Origin: Flavobacterium sedimenticola
Lineage (GTDB): Bacteria > Bacteroidota > Bacteroidia > Flavobacteriales > Flavobacteriaceae
DNA: 64,000 nucleotides
Direction: 5' to 3'
Assembly (NCBI RefSeq): GCF_030053345.1
Contig: NZ_JASGBP010000008.1
Coordinates: forward strand, 1-64,000
Under the pieces are notes generated by a model that saw nothing but the letters and a program-made list of their open reading frames with translations, did no database searches and was not told the DNA's origin. Made by a program: the position numbers and the translations under genes. This document shows, one piece after another, positions 50,309 to 58,753 of the stretch. Position 1 is the first letter of the stretch; every line of letters starts with the position of its first letter.

Positions 50309-52333
50309 CTAAATCAATCCGGCGCGTTTTAACAAAGCTTCCGGTTTCGGTTCTTGCCCACGGAAACGCTTGTACAATTCCATCGGCAATTCGGTACCGC
50401 CTTTCGAGAGTACGTTGTCTTTGAATTTGGTGGCGACTTCCGGGTTGAAAATCCCTTTCTCCTGGAAATACGCAAAGGCATCGGCATCTAATACTTCCGC
50501 CCATTTATAACTGTAATAGCCCGAAGAATAACCGCCTTGGAAAATATGCGAAAAAGAAGTACTCATACAATTCTCCGCCACATCCGGATACAAAGTAGCA
50601 ATGGCCATAGCTTGTTTTTCAAAATCTTTTACCTGATCTATCGTTTGTGCTTTGGCGTGATACGCCATGTCTAAAATCCCGAAACTCAATTGGCGTAACG
50701 TAGCCATGCCTTCCAAAAAGCTGGCGCTTTCCTTGATTTTATCGACATACTCTTGCGGAATAACTTCACCGGTTTGGTAATGTTGGGCAAACAAGGCCAA
50801 GGCTTCCGGTTCGTAACACCAGTTTTCCATAATCTGACTCGGCAATTCCACAAAATCCCAATACACCGAGGTTCCTGATAAACTCGGATACGTCGTATTG
50901 GCTAACATCCCGTGCAACGCATGCCCGAATTCGTGAAACAAAGTCGTTACCTCATTAAAGGTTAAAAGGGAAGGTTTGGTTTCGGTAGGTGGTGTAAAAT
51001 TGCATACAATGGAAACATGAGGTCTTTCGTTGACACCGTTTTTGATGTATTGCGGTTTGAACGACGTCATCCAAGCGCCATTGCGTTTCCCCTTTCTCGG
51101 GAAGAAATCGGCATAGAAAACGGCCACCAATTGGCCTTCAAAATCCAATACTTCAAAAGTTTGTACGTCTTTGTGGTAGGTGTCAATATCAAATACTTCT
51201 TTGAAGGTAATGCCGAACAATTTTTCTGCCACCGTAAACGCACCGTTTAACACGTTCTCCAATTGGAAATACGGTTTTAATAGCTCATCGTCTAAACTGA
51301 ATAGTTTTTGTTTCAATTTTTCCGAATAGTACGCGCCGTCCCATTTTTCCAAACTTTCTAATCCGTCTAATTCCTTCGCGAATGCAGTCAGTTCGGCAAA
51401 TTCTTTTTGGGCTGCCGGTTTGGCTTTTTCCAGTAAATCATTCAAAAACGATTGTACTTTCTCCGGATTTTGTGCCATACGTTCTTCCAATACAAAATGC
51501 GCATGCGATTCGTAGCCTAATAATTGGGCTCTTTCGTGACGCAATTTCACAATGTTTTTCACGTTTTCCTGATTGTCGTAATCGTTTTCCTGAAAGGCTT
51601 TTTTACCGGCGGCCAGGGCCATTTCTTTGCGCAATTCGCGGTTGTCTATATAGGTTACAAACGGCAAATAACTCGGGAAATCTAAAGTGAACAGCCAGCC
51701 GTCTAAATCATCGGCTTTGGCTAAGGAACGGGCCATTTCTTTGGCGCCATCGGGTAACCCTTTTAAATCGGCTTCGTTGGAAATGTGCAATTTGTAACTG
51801 TTGGTTTCGGCCAACACATTTTCACCGAAAGTGAGTTTGAGTTTGGCTAAGGTTTTGTCGATTTCACGTAAAATTTCCTTTTTATCTTCCGAAAGCAACG
51901 CCCCGTTTCGGGTGAAGCTTTTGTATTTTTTATCGAGTAAAGTGGCTTGTTCCGGCGTTAAATTCAAACGGTCTTTTTGATCGTAAACAGCTTTCACTCT
52001 TTGGAATAAATCTTCGTTTAAGGTAATGTCGTTGCCAAAAGCCGTCAATAAAGGCGAAACGTCTTGGGCGATTTTTTGCATTTCGTCGCACGTCTCAGCC
52101 GAATTTAAGTTGAAGAAAATAGATGACAATCGGTCTAAGGCTTGTCCGGCAAAATCCAAGGCTTCGATGGTATTTTCAAAGGTTGGCGCTTCCGGATTGT
52201 GGGTTATGGCATCGATTTCGGCTCGGGCTTTGGCAATGCTTTCTTCAAACGCCGGTTGGTAATCCTCAATTCTGATTTGGGAGAATGGCGCCGTATTGTG
52301 TTTGGTGTGGAATGTTGAGGTTAAGATTTTCAT
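50309..52333 (-). CDS. M3-family oligopeptidase (OpdA/Dcp type)
   Basis: The 674-residue zinc metallopeptidase degrades short peptides. The zinc motif is LFHEFGHALHGM (H467, E468, H471), with the third ligand in the downstream GTSVYWDFVELPSQIMENW. The C-terminal FQGGYSSGYYSYKWAEVLDADAF is typical of M3A enzymes. No signal peptide is visible, so it should be cytoplasmic. Oligopeptidase A and peptidyl-dipeptidase Dcp cannot be told apart by eye. The tail codons lie in a spacer-like region with repeated TCTAA words. Confidence 0.93.
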   Translation of the reverse strand: MKILTSTFHTKHNTAPFSQIRIEDYQPAFEESIAKARAEIDAITHNPEAPTFENTIEALDFAGQALDRLSSIFFNLNSAETCDEMQKIAQDVSPLLTAFGNDITLNEDLFQRVKAVYDQKDRLNLTPEQATLLDKKYKSFTRNGALLSEDKKEILREIDKTLAKLKLTFGENVLAETNSYKLHISNEADLKGLPDGAKEMARSLAKADDLDGWLFTLDFPSYLPFVTYIDNRELRKEMALAAGKKAFQENDYDNQENVKNIVKLRHERAQLLGYESHAHFVLEERMAQNPEKVQSFLNDLLEKAKPAAQKEFAELTAFAKELDGLESLEKWDGAYYSEKLKQKLFSLDDELLKPYFQLENVLNGAFTVAEKLFGITFKEVFDIDTYHKDVQTFEVLDFEGQLVAVFYADFFPRKGKRNGAWMTSFKPQYIKNGVNERPHVSIVCNFTPPTETKPSLLTFNEVTTLFHEFGHALHGMLANTTYPSLSGTSVYWDFVELPSQIMENWCYEPEALALFAQHYQTGEVIPQEYVDKIKESASFLEGMATLRQLSFGILDMAYHAKAQTIDQVKDFEKQAMAIATLYPDVAENCMSTSFSHIFQGGYSSGYYSYKWAEVLDADAFAYFQEKGIFNPEVATKFKDNVLSKGGTELPMELYKRFRGQEPKPEALLKRAGLI

Positions 52334-52356
52334 GTGTTTTATGCTAAATGTTTTAT

Positions 52357-52440
52357 AGCCCCGATTCCTTCGGCAGTCACTTCGTTCGTGTGGAGCAAGT
52401 ATCCTCGAAGAGATACTGTGGAAAGCGGGAAACAGCTCCT
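52357..52440 (+). repeat. Dispersed structured element, copy 5
   Basis: It starts AGCCCCGATTCC and contains the hairpin AGTATC/GATACT. It continues TGTGGAAAGCGGGAAACAGC and ends CTCCT. This is the variant frame that starts AGCCCCG, as in copy 2. It fills the gap between purE and the M3 peptidase gene, in antisense orientation to both. Confidence 0.75.
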
Positions 52441-52448
52441 AAAAAATA

Positions 52449-52934
52449 TTATTTTTTCAGTTCCTCCGAAGATTTATGCACGGCTTCTTTTAAACTTTCT
52501 TTGTAGAAGATGATTTTATCGAGTACGCATTTGTCGTGACTTCCGATGATTTGTGCGGCTAAGATACCGGCATTTTTGGCGCCGTTTAAAGCTACTGTCG
52601 CTACAGGAATGCCGCCCGGCATTTGTAAAATTGACAAAACCGAATCCCAACCGTCGATGGAATTGCTCGATTTTACGGGAACGCCAATCACCGGTAACGG
52701 ACTCATAGAAGCGACCATACCCGGTAAATGGGCGGCACCGCCGGCACCGGCAATAATCACCGAAATGCCGCGGTGGTGGGCATTTTTGCTGAACTCGAAT
52801 AATTTTTCGGGGGTTCGGTGTGCGGAAACGATGTCGACTTCCGTTTCGATGTCAAATCCGTTTAAGATGTCGATGGCTTCCTGCATAACCGGTAAATCCG
52901 ATTTCGAACCCATGATGATGGCTACTTTACTCAT
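52449..52934 (-). CDS. purE: 5-(carboxyamino)imidazole ribonucleotide mutase
   Basis: PurE converts N5-CAIR to CAIR in purine synthesis. The 161-residue protein starts KVAIIMGSKSDLPVMQEA and has VSAHRTPEKLFEF, IAGAGGAAHLPGMVAS, PVIGVPV and SVLSILQMPGGIPVATVA. It is the class I (mutase) form, consistent with an adjacent purK 71 bases upstream. Confidence 0.96.
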   Translation of the reverse strand: MSKVAIIMGSKSDLPVMQEAIDILNGFDIETEVDIVSAHRTPEKLFEFSKNAHHRGISVIIAGAGGAAHLPGMVASMSPLPVIGVPVKSSNSIDGWDSVLSILQMPGGIPVATVALNGAKNAGILAAQIIGSHDKCVLDKIIFYKESLKEAVHKSSEELKK

Positions 52935-52945
52935 TTTATTTTTTG

Positions 52946-52973
52946 TTTCAAGTTTAATGTTTCAAGTTGTTGT
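52946..52973. repeat. Heptanucleotide repeat TTTCAAG
   Basis: Four 7-bp units (TTTCAAG, TTTAATG, TTTCAAG, TTGTTGT) lie in the purK-purE spacer, 11 bases upstream of the purE start. Confidence 0.8.
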
Positions 52974-52993
52974 AATTTTAACTACCAACTGCG

Positions 52994-53028
52994 ACTGAAC
53001 ACTGATCACTGAACACTGATCACTCTAA
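52994..53028. repeat. Heptanucleotide repeat ACTGAAC/ACTGATC overlapping the purK end
   Basis: ACTGAAC and ACTGATC alternate twice exactly, then ACTCTAA. The array begins in the spacer and runs into purK, where it encodes the stop codon and the last residues (VISVQ). Confidence 0.9.
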
Positions 53029-54163
53029 TACTATTTTTCACTTCTTCCGCAATCTTTCTGGCTTCAATCATATTTTCATTGACGATAGTCACATGTCCCA
53101 TCTTTCGGAAGGGTCGCGTTTCGCGTTTGCCGTAAATGTGAGGTGTAACACCGTCAATTGCCAAGATTTTTTCGATGTTTTGGTAAACCACCGGTCCGGA
53201 ATACCCTTCTTCGCCAACCAAATTTACCATAATTCCGGCGACTTTACTCACCGTGCTTCCCAAAGGCAAATTTAAAATCGCGCGCAAATGATTTTCGAAC
53301 TGCGAGGTGTAACTGGCTTCTATGCTGTAATGACCGGAGTTGTGTGGTCTGGGTGCGACTTCGTTTACCAGAATTTCATCATCTTCGGTTTGGAACATTT
53401 CTACGGCTAACAGACCCACATGGTTGAAGGCTTGCGACACTTGTAAGGCGATATCAGTAGCTTTTTGGGCTACTTTCTCATCAATACGTGCCGGACAAAT
53501 GACGTATTCCACTTGGTTGGCTTCGGGGTGGAATTCCATTTCCACCACCGGATACGTTTTGATTTCACCGGAAACCGATCGCGCCACAATCACTGCCAAT
53601 TCATTTTTGAAAGGAACCATTTGCTCTGCGATGCATTCTGCTTCCGGTAGATTGTGTAAATCTATGGCCGAGCGTACTATTTTTACTCCGTTACCGTCGT
53701 AGCCAAATTGGGCCGCTTTCCAAACAAACGGCATCTCGACTGTGCTCGATGTGACGGCATCTTTTAATGCCTTTAAGTCTACAAATCGTTGATGCGGTGA
53801 AGTGGGAATATTATTGGCCACGTAAAAATCCTTCTGTTTGCCTTTATTTTGAATAAGGCGCAGCGTTTTGGACGATGGAAAAACCGGTAAGCCTTCCGAT
53901 TCCAATTGGTCTAACGCATCCAAATTGACATTTTCGATTTCAATGGTCAATAAGTCGACCCGTTTGCCAAATTGGTATACCGTGTCAAAATCCATGAGAC
54001 TTCCCACATAAAATTGGGTTGCACCGAATTGTGATGGTGCTTCTTTACTCGAATCGAGAATGTAGGTTTGAATGTCAAATTTTCGGGTTTCAGACAAAAT
54101 CATTTTGCCTAATTGTCCGCCACCGAGGATACCGAGTTTAAAATCGGACGAGAAATAGTTCAT
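53006..54163 (-). CDS. purK: 5-(carboxyamino)imidazole ribonucleotide synthase
   Basis: PurK is an ATP-grasp enzyme that carboxylates AIR to N5-CAIR, the substrate of PurE. The 385-residue protein starts KLGILGGGQLGKMI and has PSSKTLRLIQNKGKQKDF, KAAQFGYDGNGVKIV and EVAPRPHNSGHYSIEA. The ATG at 54163 (MNYFSSDFKLG) is the natural start; the frame extends nine codons upstream. Its last five codons and stop lie in a 7-bp repeat array, so the C-terminal tail may vary between strains. Confidence 0.95.
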   Translation of the reverse strand: MNYFSSDFKLGILGGGQLGKMILSETRKFDIQTYILDSSKEAPSQFGATQFYVGSLMDFDTVYQFGKRVDLLTIEIENVNLDALDQLESEGLPVFPSSKTLRLIQNKGKQKDFYVANNIPTSPHQRFVDLKALKDAVTSSTVEMPFVWKAAQFGYDGNGVKIVRSAIDLHNLPEAECIAEQMVPFKNELAVIVARSVSGEIKTYPVVEMEFHPEANQVEYVICPARIDEKVAQKATDIALQVSQAFNHVGLLAVEMFQTEDDEILVNEVAPRPHNSGHYSIEASYTSQFENHLRAILNLPLGSTVSKVAGIMVNLVGEEGYSGPVVYQNIEKILAIDGVTPHIYGKRETRPFRKMGHVTIVNENMIEARKIAEEVKNSIRVISVQ

Positions 54164-54209
54164 GCTGTGTTGTTGTAGTTGTTGGCACAAAGATAAGTAT
54201 TCCGTAAAA

Positions 54210-54743
54210 CTATCGCAATCGTTTTAAAAGGTCTTTCACAGCCGAGCGATAACCGGGTGTTTGATTCACAAATTCCCGAGATACTATATGCTTCAATTCT
54301 TCGTGTATCCAAGGCTGTTTTTTTCCGAAATAATACAGCGCTCTCATGCTGTAGGCGGCGTTCGCGGCTTTATCGGTTTGAATAAGCCAATCCAAGCAGG
54401 CTTCAACGATTTGTTCTTCTTGGGTTTCGGTTAGGGTTAAGGTTTTGTTTTGAGCCAAAAACAAGCAAATTTTCGACAATGAACGGATGGCGGAATCCGA
54501 GGTAACATTCGACAAGGTATGGCAAAAATCATCCAAAAAAGGCCTGATTAGCTCGAGACGTTCTTCCCATACCAACTCTAAAATCCAACAGGCTTTGTGG
54601 TGGTTTTTGTCTTGGGTGTTCAATCCTATTTCCACCAAGTCTTTCAAATACTCGGGATGACTCAAAACAAAATCTTTATGGTCATCGCGACTTTTTCGAT
54701 GAGCAGTGCTGTTGGCAATCGAATGGTAATAGGCGGTATTCAT
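54210..54743 (-). CDS. Helical-repeat protein of unknown function
   Basis: The 177-residue cytoplasmic protein is all-helical, with repeated helix pairs that look like HEAT/ARM units (HHKACWILELVWEERLELIRPFLDDF and SAIRSLSKICLFLAQ). It may bind a protein or nucleic acid. I recognise no family name. The ATG at 54743 (MNTAYYHS) follows a TATATTTA box. It lies upstream of purK on the same strand and is divergent from hpt. Confidence 0.65.
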   Translation of the reverse strand: MNTAYYHSIANSTAHRKSRDDHKDFVLSHPEYLKDLVEIGLNTQDKNHHKACWILELVWEERLELIRPFLDDFCHTLSNVTSDSAIRSLSKICLFLAQNKTLTLTETQEEQIVEACLDWLIQTDKAANAAYSMRALYYFGKKQPWIHEELKHIVSREFVNQTPGYRSAVKDLLKRLR

Positions 54744-54770
54744 TTCGTAAATATATCTAATTTGCAAAAA

Positions 54771-54805
54771 AGTACTAATACTTAGTCCTTAATACTTAAT
54801 ACTTC
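54771..54805. repeat. Heptanucleotide repeat ATACTTA upstream of hpt
   Basis: Five 7-bp units (AGTACTA, ATACTTA, GTCCTTA, ATACTTA, ATACTTC) end directly before the TAAATTTG promoter box, so the array occupies the -33 region. Confidence 0.85.
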
Positions 54806-54807
54806 TT

Positions 54808-54815
54808 TAAATTTG
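54808..54815 (+). promoter_or_regulatory. -7 element of the hpt promoter
   Basis: TAAATTTG fits TAnnTTTG and lies 24 bases upstream of the ATG. No TTG occurs at the -33 position, which is inside the heptad array. Confidence 0.6.
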
Positions 54816-54839
54816 CAGCTTATTTAAATTCCGAAAATC

Positions 54840-55370
54840 ATGATACACCTTCACGACAAAACTTTTGAACCCTTTATTTCTTCGGAAGAAATTGATTTTG
54901 CTATTGCTAACATGGCCAAGCAAATGGATGATGATTTTTTTGATGAAGTACCTGTTTTTATCGGAGTTTTAAACGGCTCTTTTATGGTGTTGAGCGACTT
55001 AATGAAAAAATACCGCGGCATGTGTGAAGTGAGTTTCGTTAAAATGGCGTCTTACGAAGGAACGCAAACCACCAATGAAGTAAAAGAACTTATCGGCTTA
55101 AATCACAATCTGGAAGGAAGAACCGTGGTGATTGTAGAAGATATTATCGATACCGGAAACACCATCGAAGTACTCAAAACCATGCTCAAAGAAAAGAAGG
55201 TAAAGCACTTAAAAATTGCTACCCTGTTTTTCAAACCCGAAGCGTATAAAAAGGAAATTAAAATCGACTATGTCGGCATCCGAATTCCCGACAAATTTAT
55301 CGTAGGTTATGGTTTGGACTACGACGGTTTGGGAAGAAACTTGCCGGATATTTACCAATTAGCACAATAA
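54840..55370 (+). CDS. hpt: Hypoxanthine phosphoribosyltransferase
   Basis: Hpt salvages hypoxanthine (and often guanine) to IMP or GMP with PRPP. The 176-residue protein has the PRPP-binding motif VVIVEDIIDTGNT (about residues 98-110), FIGVLNGSFMVLSDLM and VGYGLDYDGLGRNLPDIYQL at the C-terminus. It precedes adk, another purine-nucleotide gene. Confidence 0.95.
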   Translation: MIHLHDKTFEPFISSEEIDFAIANMAKQMDDDFFDEVPVFIGVLNGSFMVLSDLMKKYRGMCEVSFVKMASYEGTQTTNEVKELIGLNHNLEGRTVVIVEDIIDTGNTIEVLKTMLKEKKVKHLKIATLFFKPEAYKKEIKIDYVGIRIPDKFIVGYGLDYDGLGRNLPDIYQLAQ

Positions 55371-55430
55371 TTTTGTTGTAGGTTCTAGGTTAAAATTTGG
55401 TACACGACCCCCTAACTATGATTTAATCAA

Positions 55431-55493
55431 CAACTCACAACTCACAACACAATAACTTATAACATACAACTTACAACATATAACTTTTACAAA
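55431..55493. repeat. Nine heptanucleotide units ending at the adk start codon
   Basis: Nine 7-bp units grade from CAACTCA to ATAACTT/ACAACTT and end, without any gap, at the ATG at 55494. The array forms the whole proximal leader of adk. Confidence 0.92.
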
Positions 55494-56066
55494 ATGATTA
55501 ATATCGTTCTTTTCGGAAAACCGGGTGCCGGAAAAGGTACTCAAGCTGAATTTTTAAAAGAAAAATACAACCTCACCCATTTGTCTACCGGAGATATTTT
55601 CCGATTCAATATTAAAAACAATACCGAATTAGGATTGTTGGCCAAAACCTACATGGACAAAGGCGATCTGGTACCCGATGAAGTAACAATACAAATGTTG
55701 CAAAGCGAAGTCGACAAAAACCCGCAATCGGCCGGTTTTTTATTTGACGGTTTTCCCAGAACGATTGCCCAAGCCGAGGCTTTAGACGCTTTTTTGGCTA
55801 CCAAAAATCAAGAAATTACCGCCACGGTGGCTTTAGAGGCCGATGATAATATCTTGGTGGCTCGTTTGTTGGAACGAGGGAAAACTTCGGGCAGACCCGA
55901 CGATCAGGACGAAGAAAAAATCCGCAACCGCTATCAGGAATACAATGAAAAAACAGCGCCTTTGATGGATTTTTACAAAGCACAAGGTAAATTTCACGCC
56001 GTAAACGGTATCGGAACGATTGAGGAAGTAACGGCAAGATTAACGAACGTATTTGACACTTTATAA
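55494..56066 (+). CDS. adk: Adenylate kinase
   Basis: Adk interconverts ATP + AMP and 2 ADP. The 190-residue protein has the P-loop GKPGAGKGTQAEF (residues 7-19), HLSTGDIFR, FDGFPRTIAQAEALD and a short LID (ERGKTSGRPDDQDEEKIRNR) without zinc cysteines, the short form of the family. It lies 123 bases after hpt, behind a repeat leader. Confidence 0.96.
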   Translation: MINIVLFGKPGAGKGTQAEFLKEKYNLTHLSTGDIFRFNIKNNTELGLLAKTYMDKGDLVPDEVTIQMLQSEVDKNPQSAGFLFDGFPRTIAQAEALDAFLATKNQEITATVALEADDNILVARLLERGKTSGRPDDQDEEKIRNRYQEYNEKTAPLMDFYKAQGKFHAVNGIGTIEEVTARLTNVFDTL

Positions 56067-56159
56067 GTTTCGAGTTGCGTGTTTGCTACGCCAATTCGCT
56101 TTGCTCGGGTCGAGTTGAACCCGCAACCTTACAAAACCAAAACTCGCAGCCAATAACAA

Positions 56160-57434
56160 ATGGAACTACTGATTATTCTTTTTTTAATTCTGCTCAACGG
56201 CGTTTTTTCGATGTCGGAAATCGCATTGATTTCGGCGCGCAAAAATCGTTTGGAAACGGCAGCCAAAAAAGGAAATACCAATGCCAAAGTTGCTTTAGAA
56301 TTGGCTAATGCGCCGAATAAGTTTTTGTCTACAGTACAAATCGGGATTACTCTTATCGGGATTTTAACCGGTATTTATTCGGGAGACAAAATTACCGCCG
56401 ATGTAAAGCTTTTTGTAGAAGGATATGCAGCGTTAAAACCGTATTCCGAAACATTGGCCGTGGGTATTGTAGTGGTGATTTTAACTTTTTTCTCTTTGGT
56501 CTTGGGCGAACTATTGCCCAAAAGAATCGGACTTAATTATCCCGAAGCCATCGCCAAAGCAGTGGCGGTTCCGATGAAAATGATTTCCATAGTAACCATG
56601 CCGTTCATTTGGCTGCTTACCGTATCAACCGAGTTTATTTTGGATGTCTTCAAAATCAAACCTACTGCTGATGGTAAAGTCACCGAGGAAGAAATCAAAG
56701 CGATCATCAAAGAAGGAACCGAAGGCGGAGAAGTACAGGAAATAGAGCAAGACATTGTAGAGCGCGTGTTTCATATCGGCGATCGCAAAGTGAATTCGCT
56801 CATGACACATCGTAAATCTATCGTGTATTTGTCTCTTGATGACACTATCGAAGAAATCAAGGCCAAAGTGTTAGACGAATTGCATTCGGTGTATCCGGTA
56901 TGCCAGGAAAATTTAGACGATGTGGTCGGTATAGTGTTGCTCAAAGATTTATTCACCGCTTTTGAAAAAGGACCATTCGATTTGAAAAGCATTACTAAAG
57001 ATCCGGTTTATCTTATCGAACATACTTCAGCCTATAAAGCCTTAGAGAATTTTAAAAAATCGAAAGTGCATTATGCTTTGGTGACCGATGAATACGGTGT
57101 TTTTCAAGGGATTATCACGTTGAACGATATTTTGGAAGCCTTGGTGGGCGATGCGGCCGATTTTTACGAAGACGAGTTTAAACTCATTGCTCGGGAAGAC
57201 GGCACTTGGCTGGTAGACGGCCATTATTCGTTGCACGATTTCCTGACGTATTTCGATATGGATGAACTCATCAACGATTACGACGTCACCACAGTAAGCG
57301 GTTTAATTATGACCGAATTGGGAAATATTCCAACGACCGGTGAAAAACTTATCTGGAACAAGTTTGAAATAGAAGTCATCGATATGGATGGCGTTAAGAT
57401 TGATAAAGTGCTGGTAAAAGCGATAAAAGAATAG
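56160..57434 (+). CDS. CNNM/CBS-domain membrane protein (hemolysin/CorC family)
   Basis: The 424-residue inner-membrane protein has a DUF21/CNNM domain (about 1-185, four hydrophobic segments; NGVFSMSEIALISARKNRLE). A CBS pair follows (about 200-325; VNSLMTHRKSIVYLSLDDTIEEI, YALVTDEYGVFQGIITLNDILEALVGD), then the CorC/HlyC C-terminal domain (DGTWLVDGHYSLHDF). Relatives act in magnesium or cobalt transport. It is not a proven haemolysin. Confidence 0.92.
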   Translation: MELLIILFLILLNGVFSMSEIALISARKNRLETAAKKGNTNAKVALELANAPNKFLSTVQIGITLIGILTGIYSGDKITADVKLFVEGYAALKPYSETLAVGIVVVILTFFSLVLGELLPKRIGLNYPEAIAKAVAVPMKMISIVTMPFIWLLTVSTEFILDVFKIKPTADGKVTEEEIKAIIKEGTEGGEVQEIEQDIVERVFHIGDRKVNSLMTHRKSIVYLSLDDTIEEIKAKVLDELHSVYPVCQENLDDVVGIVLLKDLFTAFEKGPFDLKSITKDPVYLIEHTSAYKALENFKKSKVHYALVTDEYGVFQGIITLNDILEALVGDAADFYEDEFKLIAREDGTWLVDGHYSLHDFLTYFDMDELINDYDVTTVSGLIMTELGNIPTTGEKLIWNKFEIEVIDMDGVKIDKVLVKAIKE

Positions 57435-57441
57435 TTAGCGG

Positions 57442-57502
57442 GTCAGTAGGCAGTAAACAGAATTACTGAACACGGGACACGGAATACTAAATACTAGAAA
57501 TA
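57442..57502. repeat. Degenerate heptanucleotide repeat ending at the obgE start codon
   Basis: About eight units (GTCAGTA, GGCAGTA, AACAGAA, TTACTGA, ACACGGG, ACACGGA, ATACTAA, ATACTAG) and a partial unit run from just after the preceding stop codon to the ATG at 57503. Confidence 0.8.
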
Positions 57503-58537
57503 ATGACAGAAGGAAATTTCGTAGATTACGTAAAAATATATGTTTCTTCCGGAAAAGGAGGAAAAGGATCTACGCATTTACATCGCGAAAAATTTATTGA
57601 AAAAGGCGGCCCCGATGGGGGAGATGGTGGTCGAGGCGGTCACATTATTATCAAAGGGAATAAAGGACTGTGGACCTTATTTCACTTGAAATTTGCCCGT
57701 CATATCAAAGCCGGTCACGGTGGCGACGGTGGTAGCTCTCGCAGTACCGGTCACGACGGAGAAGATAAAATTATCGAAGTTCCGCTGGGAACCGTGGTGC
57801 GCGATAAAGAAACCGAAGAGATTTTATTCGAAATTACCGAACATGGTGAGGAACGCATCTTGTTACATGGTGGCAAAGGTGGTTTAGGAAACTGGCATTT
57901 TCGCTCGGCAACCAATCAAACGCCACGCTATGCACAACCCGGGATGCCGGCACAAGAACTCGATGTTATTTTAGAGCTCAAGGTTTTAGCCGATGTTGGT
58001 TTGGTAGGTTTTCCCAATGCCGGAAAATCAACCTTATTGTCAGTATTGACCTCCGCCAAACCCAAGATTGCCGATTATCCGTTTACAACTTTAAAGCCTA
58101 ATTTAGGCATCGTGGCCTATCGTGATTTCCAATCGTTTGTAATTGCGGATATTCCGGGAATTATCGAAGGCGCCGCCGAGGGAAAAGGACTCGGACATTA
58201 CTTTTTACGGCATATAGAGCGCAATTCAACCTTGTTGTTTTTAGTGCCGGCTGATGCCGATGACATCAAAAAAGAATACGAAATTTTGTTAGACGAATTG
58301 CGTCGGTACAATCCGGAAATGCTCGACAAAGATCGTTTGTTGGTGATTTCCAAAAGCGATATGCTGGATGATGAATTGAAAGCGGAGATGAAGCAACAGT
58401 TGGACAAAGATTTCAAAAACGTTCCTTATATGTTTATTTCATCAGTAGCCCAACAGGGCTTAACCGAATTGAAAGATAAATTGTGGCAGATGCTTAATGT
58501 AGATACTGCCGAACCCGAAAACAGTCACGGAATTTAA
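57503..58537 (+). CDS. obgE: GTPase Obg
   Basis: Obg is an essential GTPase acting in ribosome assembly and stress responses. The 344-residue protein has the glycine-rich Obg fold ([35 protein letters not shown]) and the G1 motif [11 protein letters not shown] (about 169-179). [16 protein letters not shown] is G3. The family's variable C-terminal domain is absent, so this is the short form. Confidence 0.97.
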   Translation: MTEGNFVDYVKIYVSSGKGGKGSTHLHREKFIEKGGPDGGDGGRGGHIIIKGNKGLWTLFHLKFARHIKAGHGGDGGSSRSTGHDGEDKIIEVPLGTVVRDKETEEILFEITEHGEERILLHGGKGGLGNWHFRSATNQTPRYAQPGMPAQELDVILELKVLADVGLVGFPNAGKSTLLSVLTSAKPKIADYPFTTLKPNLGIVAYRDFQSFVIADIPGIIEGAAEGKGLGHYFLRHIERNSTLLFLVPADADDIKKEYEILLDELRRYNPEMLDKDRLLVISKSDMLDDELKAEMKQQLDKDFKNVPYMFISSVAQQGLTELKDKLWQMLNVDTAEPENSHGI

Positions 58538-58558
58538 TCGGTTTACGAAAATAAGTTC

Positions 58559-58582
58559 AGCCATCCTCAGGGTGGCTTTTTC
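58559..58582 (+). terminator. obgE terminator
   Basis: The hairpin AGCCATCC/GGGTGGCT (one G-T pair) is followed by five T, 22 bases after the stop. Confidence 0.75.
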
Positions 58583-58753
58583 ATTTCTAAAAATAAAGTT
58601 AAAATTCACTAAAACGATGTAGTTTTATGCAAAGATTCGAATCTCAATTCAAAAAAAAAGTATCTTCGCAAACGTTTATAGAATATTTGATGTAACAAAT
58701 AAATTTTCAGATAGACTATTAACATTGAAACCAGTAACACTTATAAAATTACA

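Noticed and set aside
50281..50320. Heptad array at the M3 peptidase end
   Set aside because: TCTAA words recur at irregular 8-9 base spacing, too weak to list as an array.
56067..56159. Heptad array before the CNNM gene
   Set aside because: Only a couple of AACCCGC-like words are visible; the periodicity does not hold across the spacer.
27285..57502. Heptad arrays as transcription-factor operators
   Set aside because: The word changes from site to site and units drift within arrays, unlike operators for one regulator.
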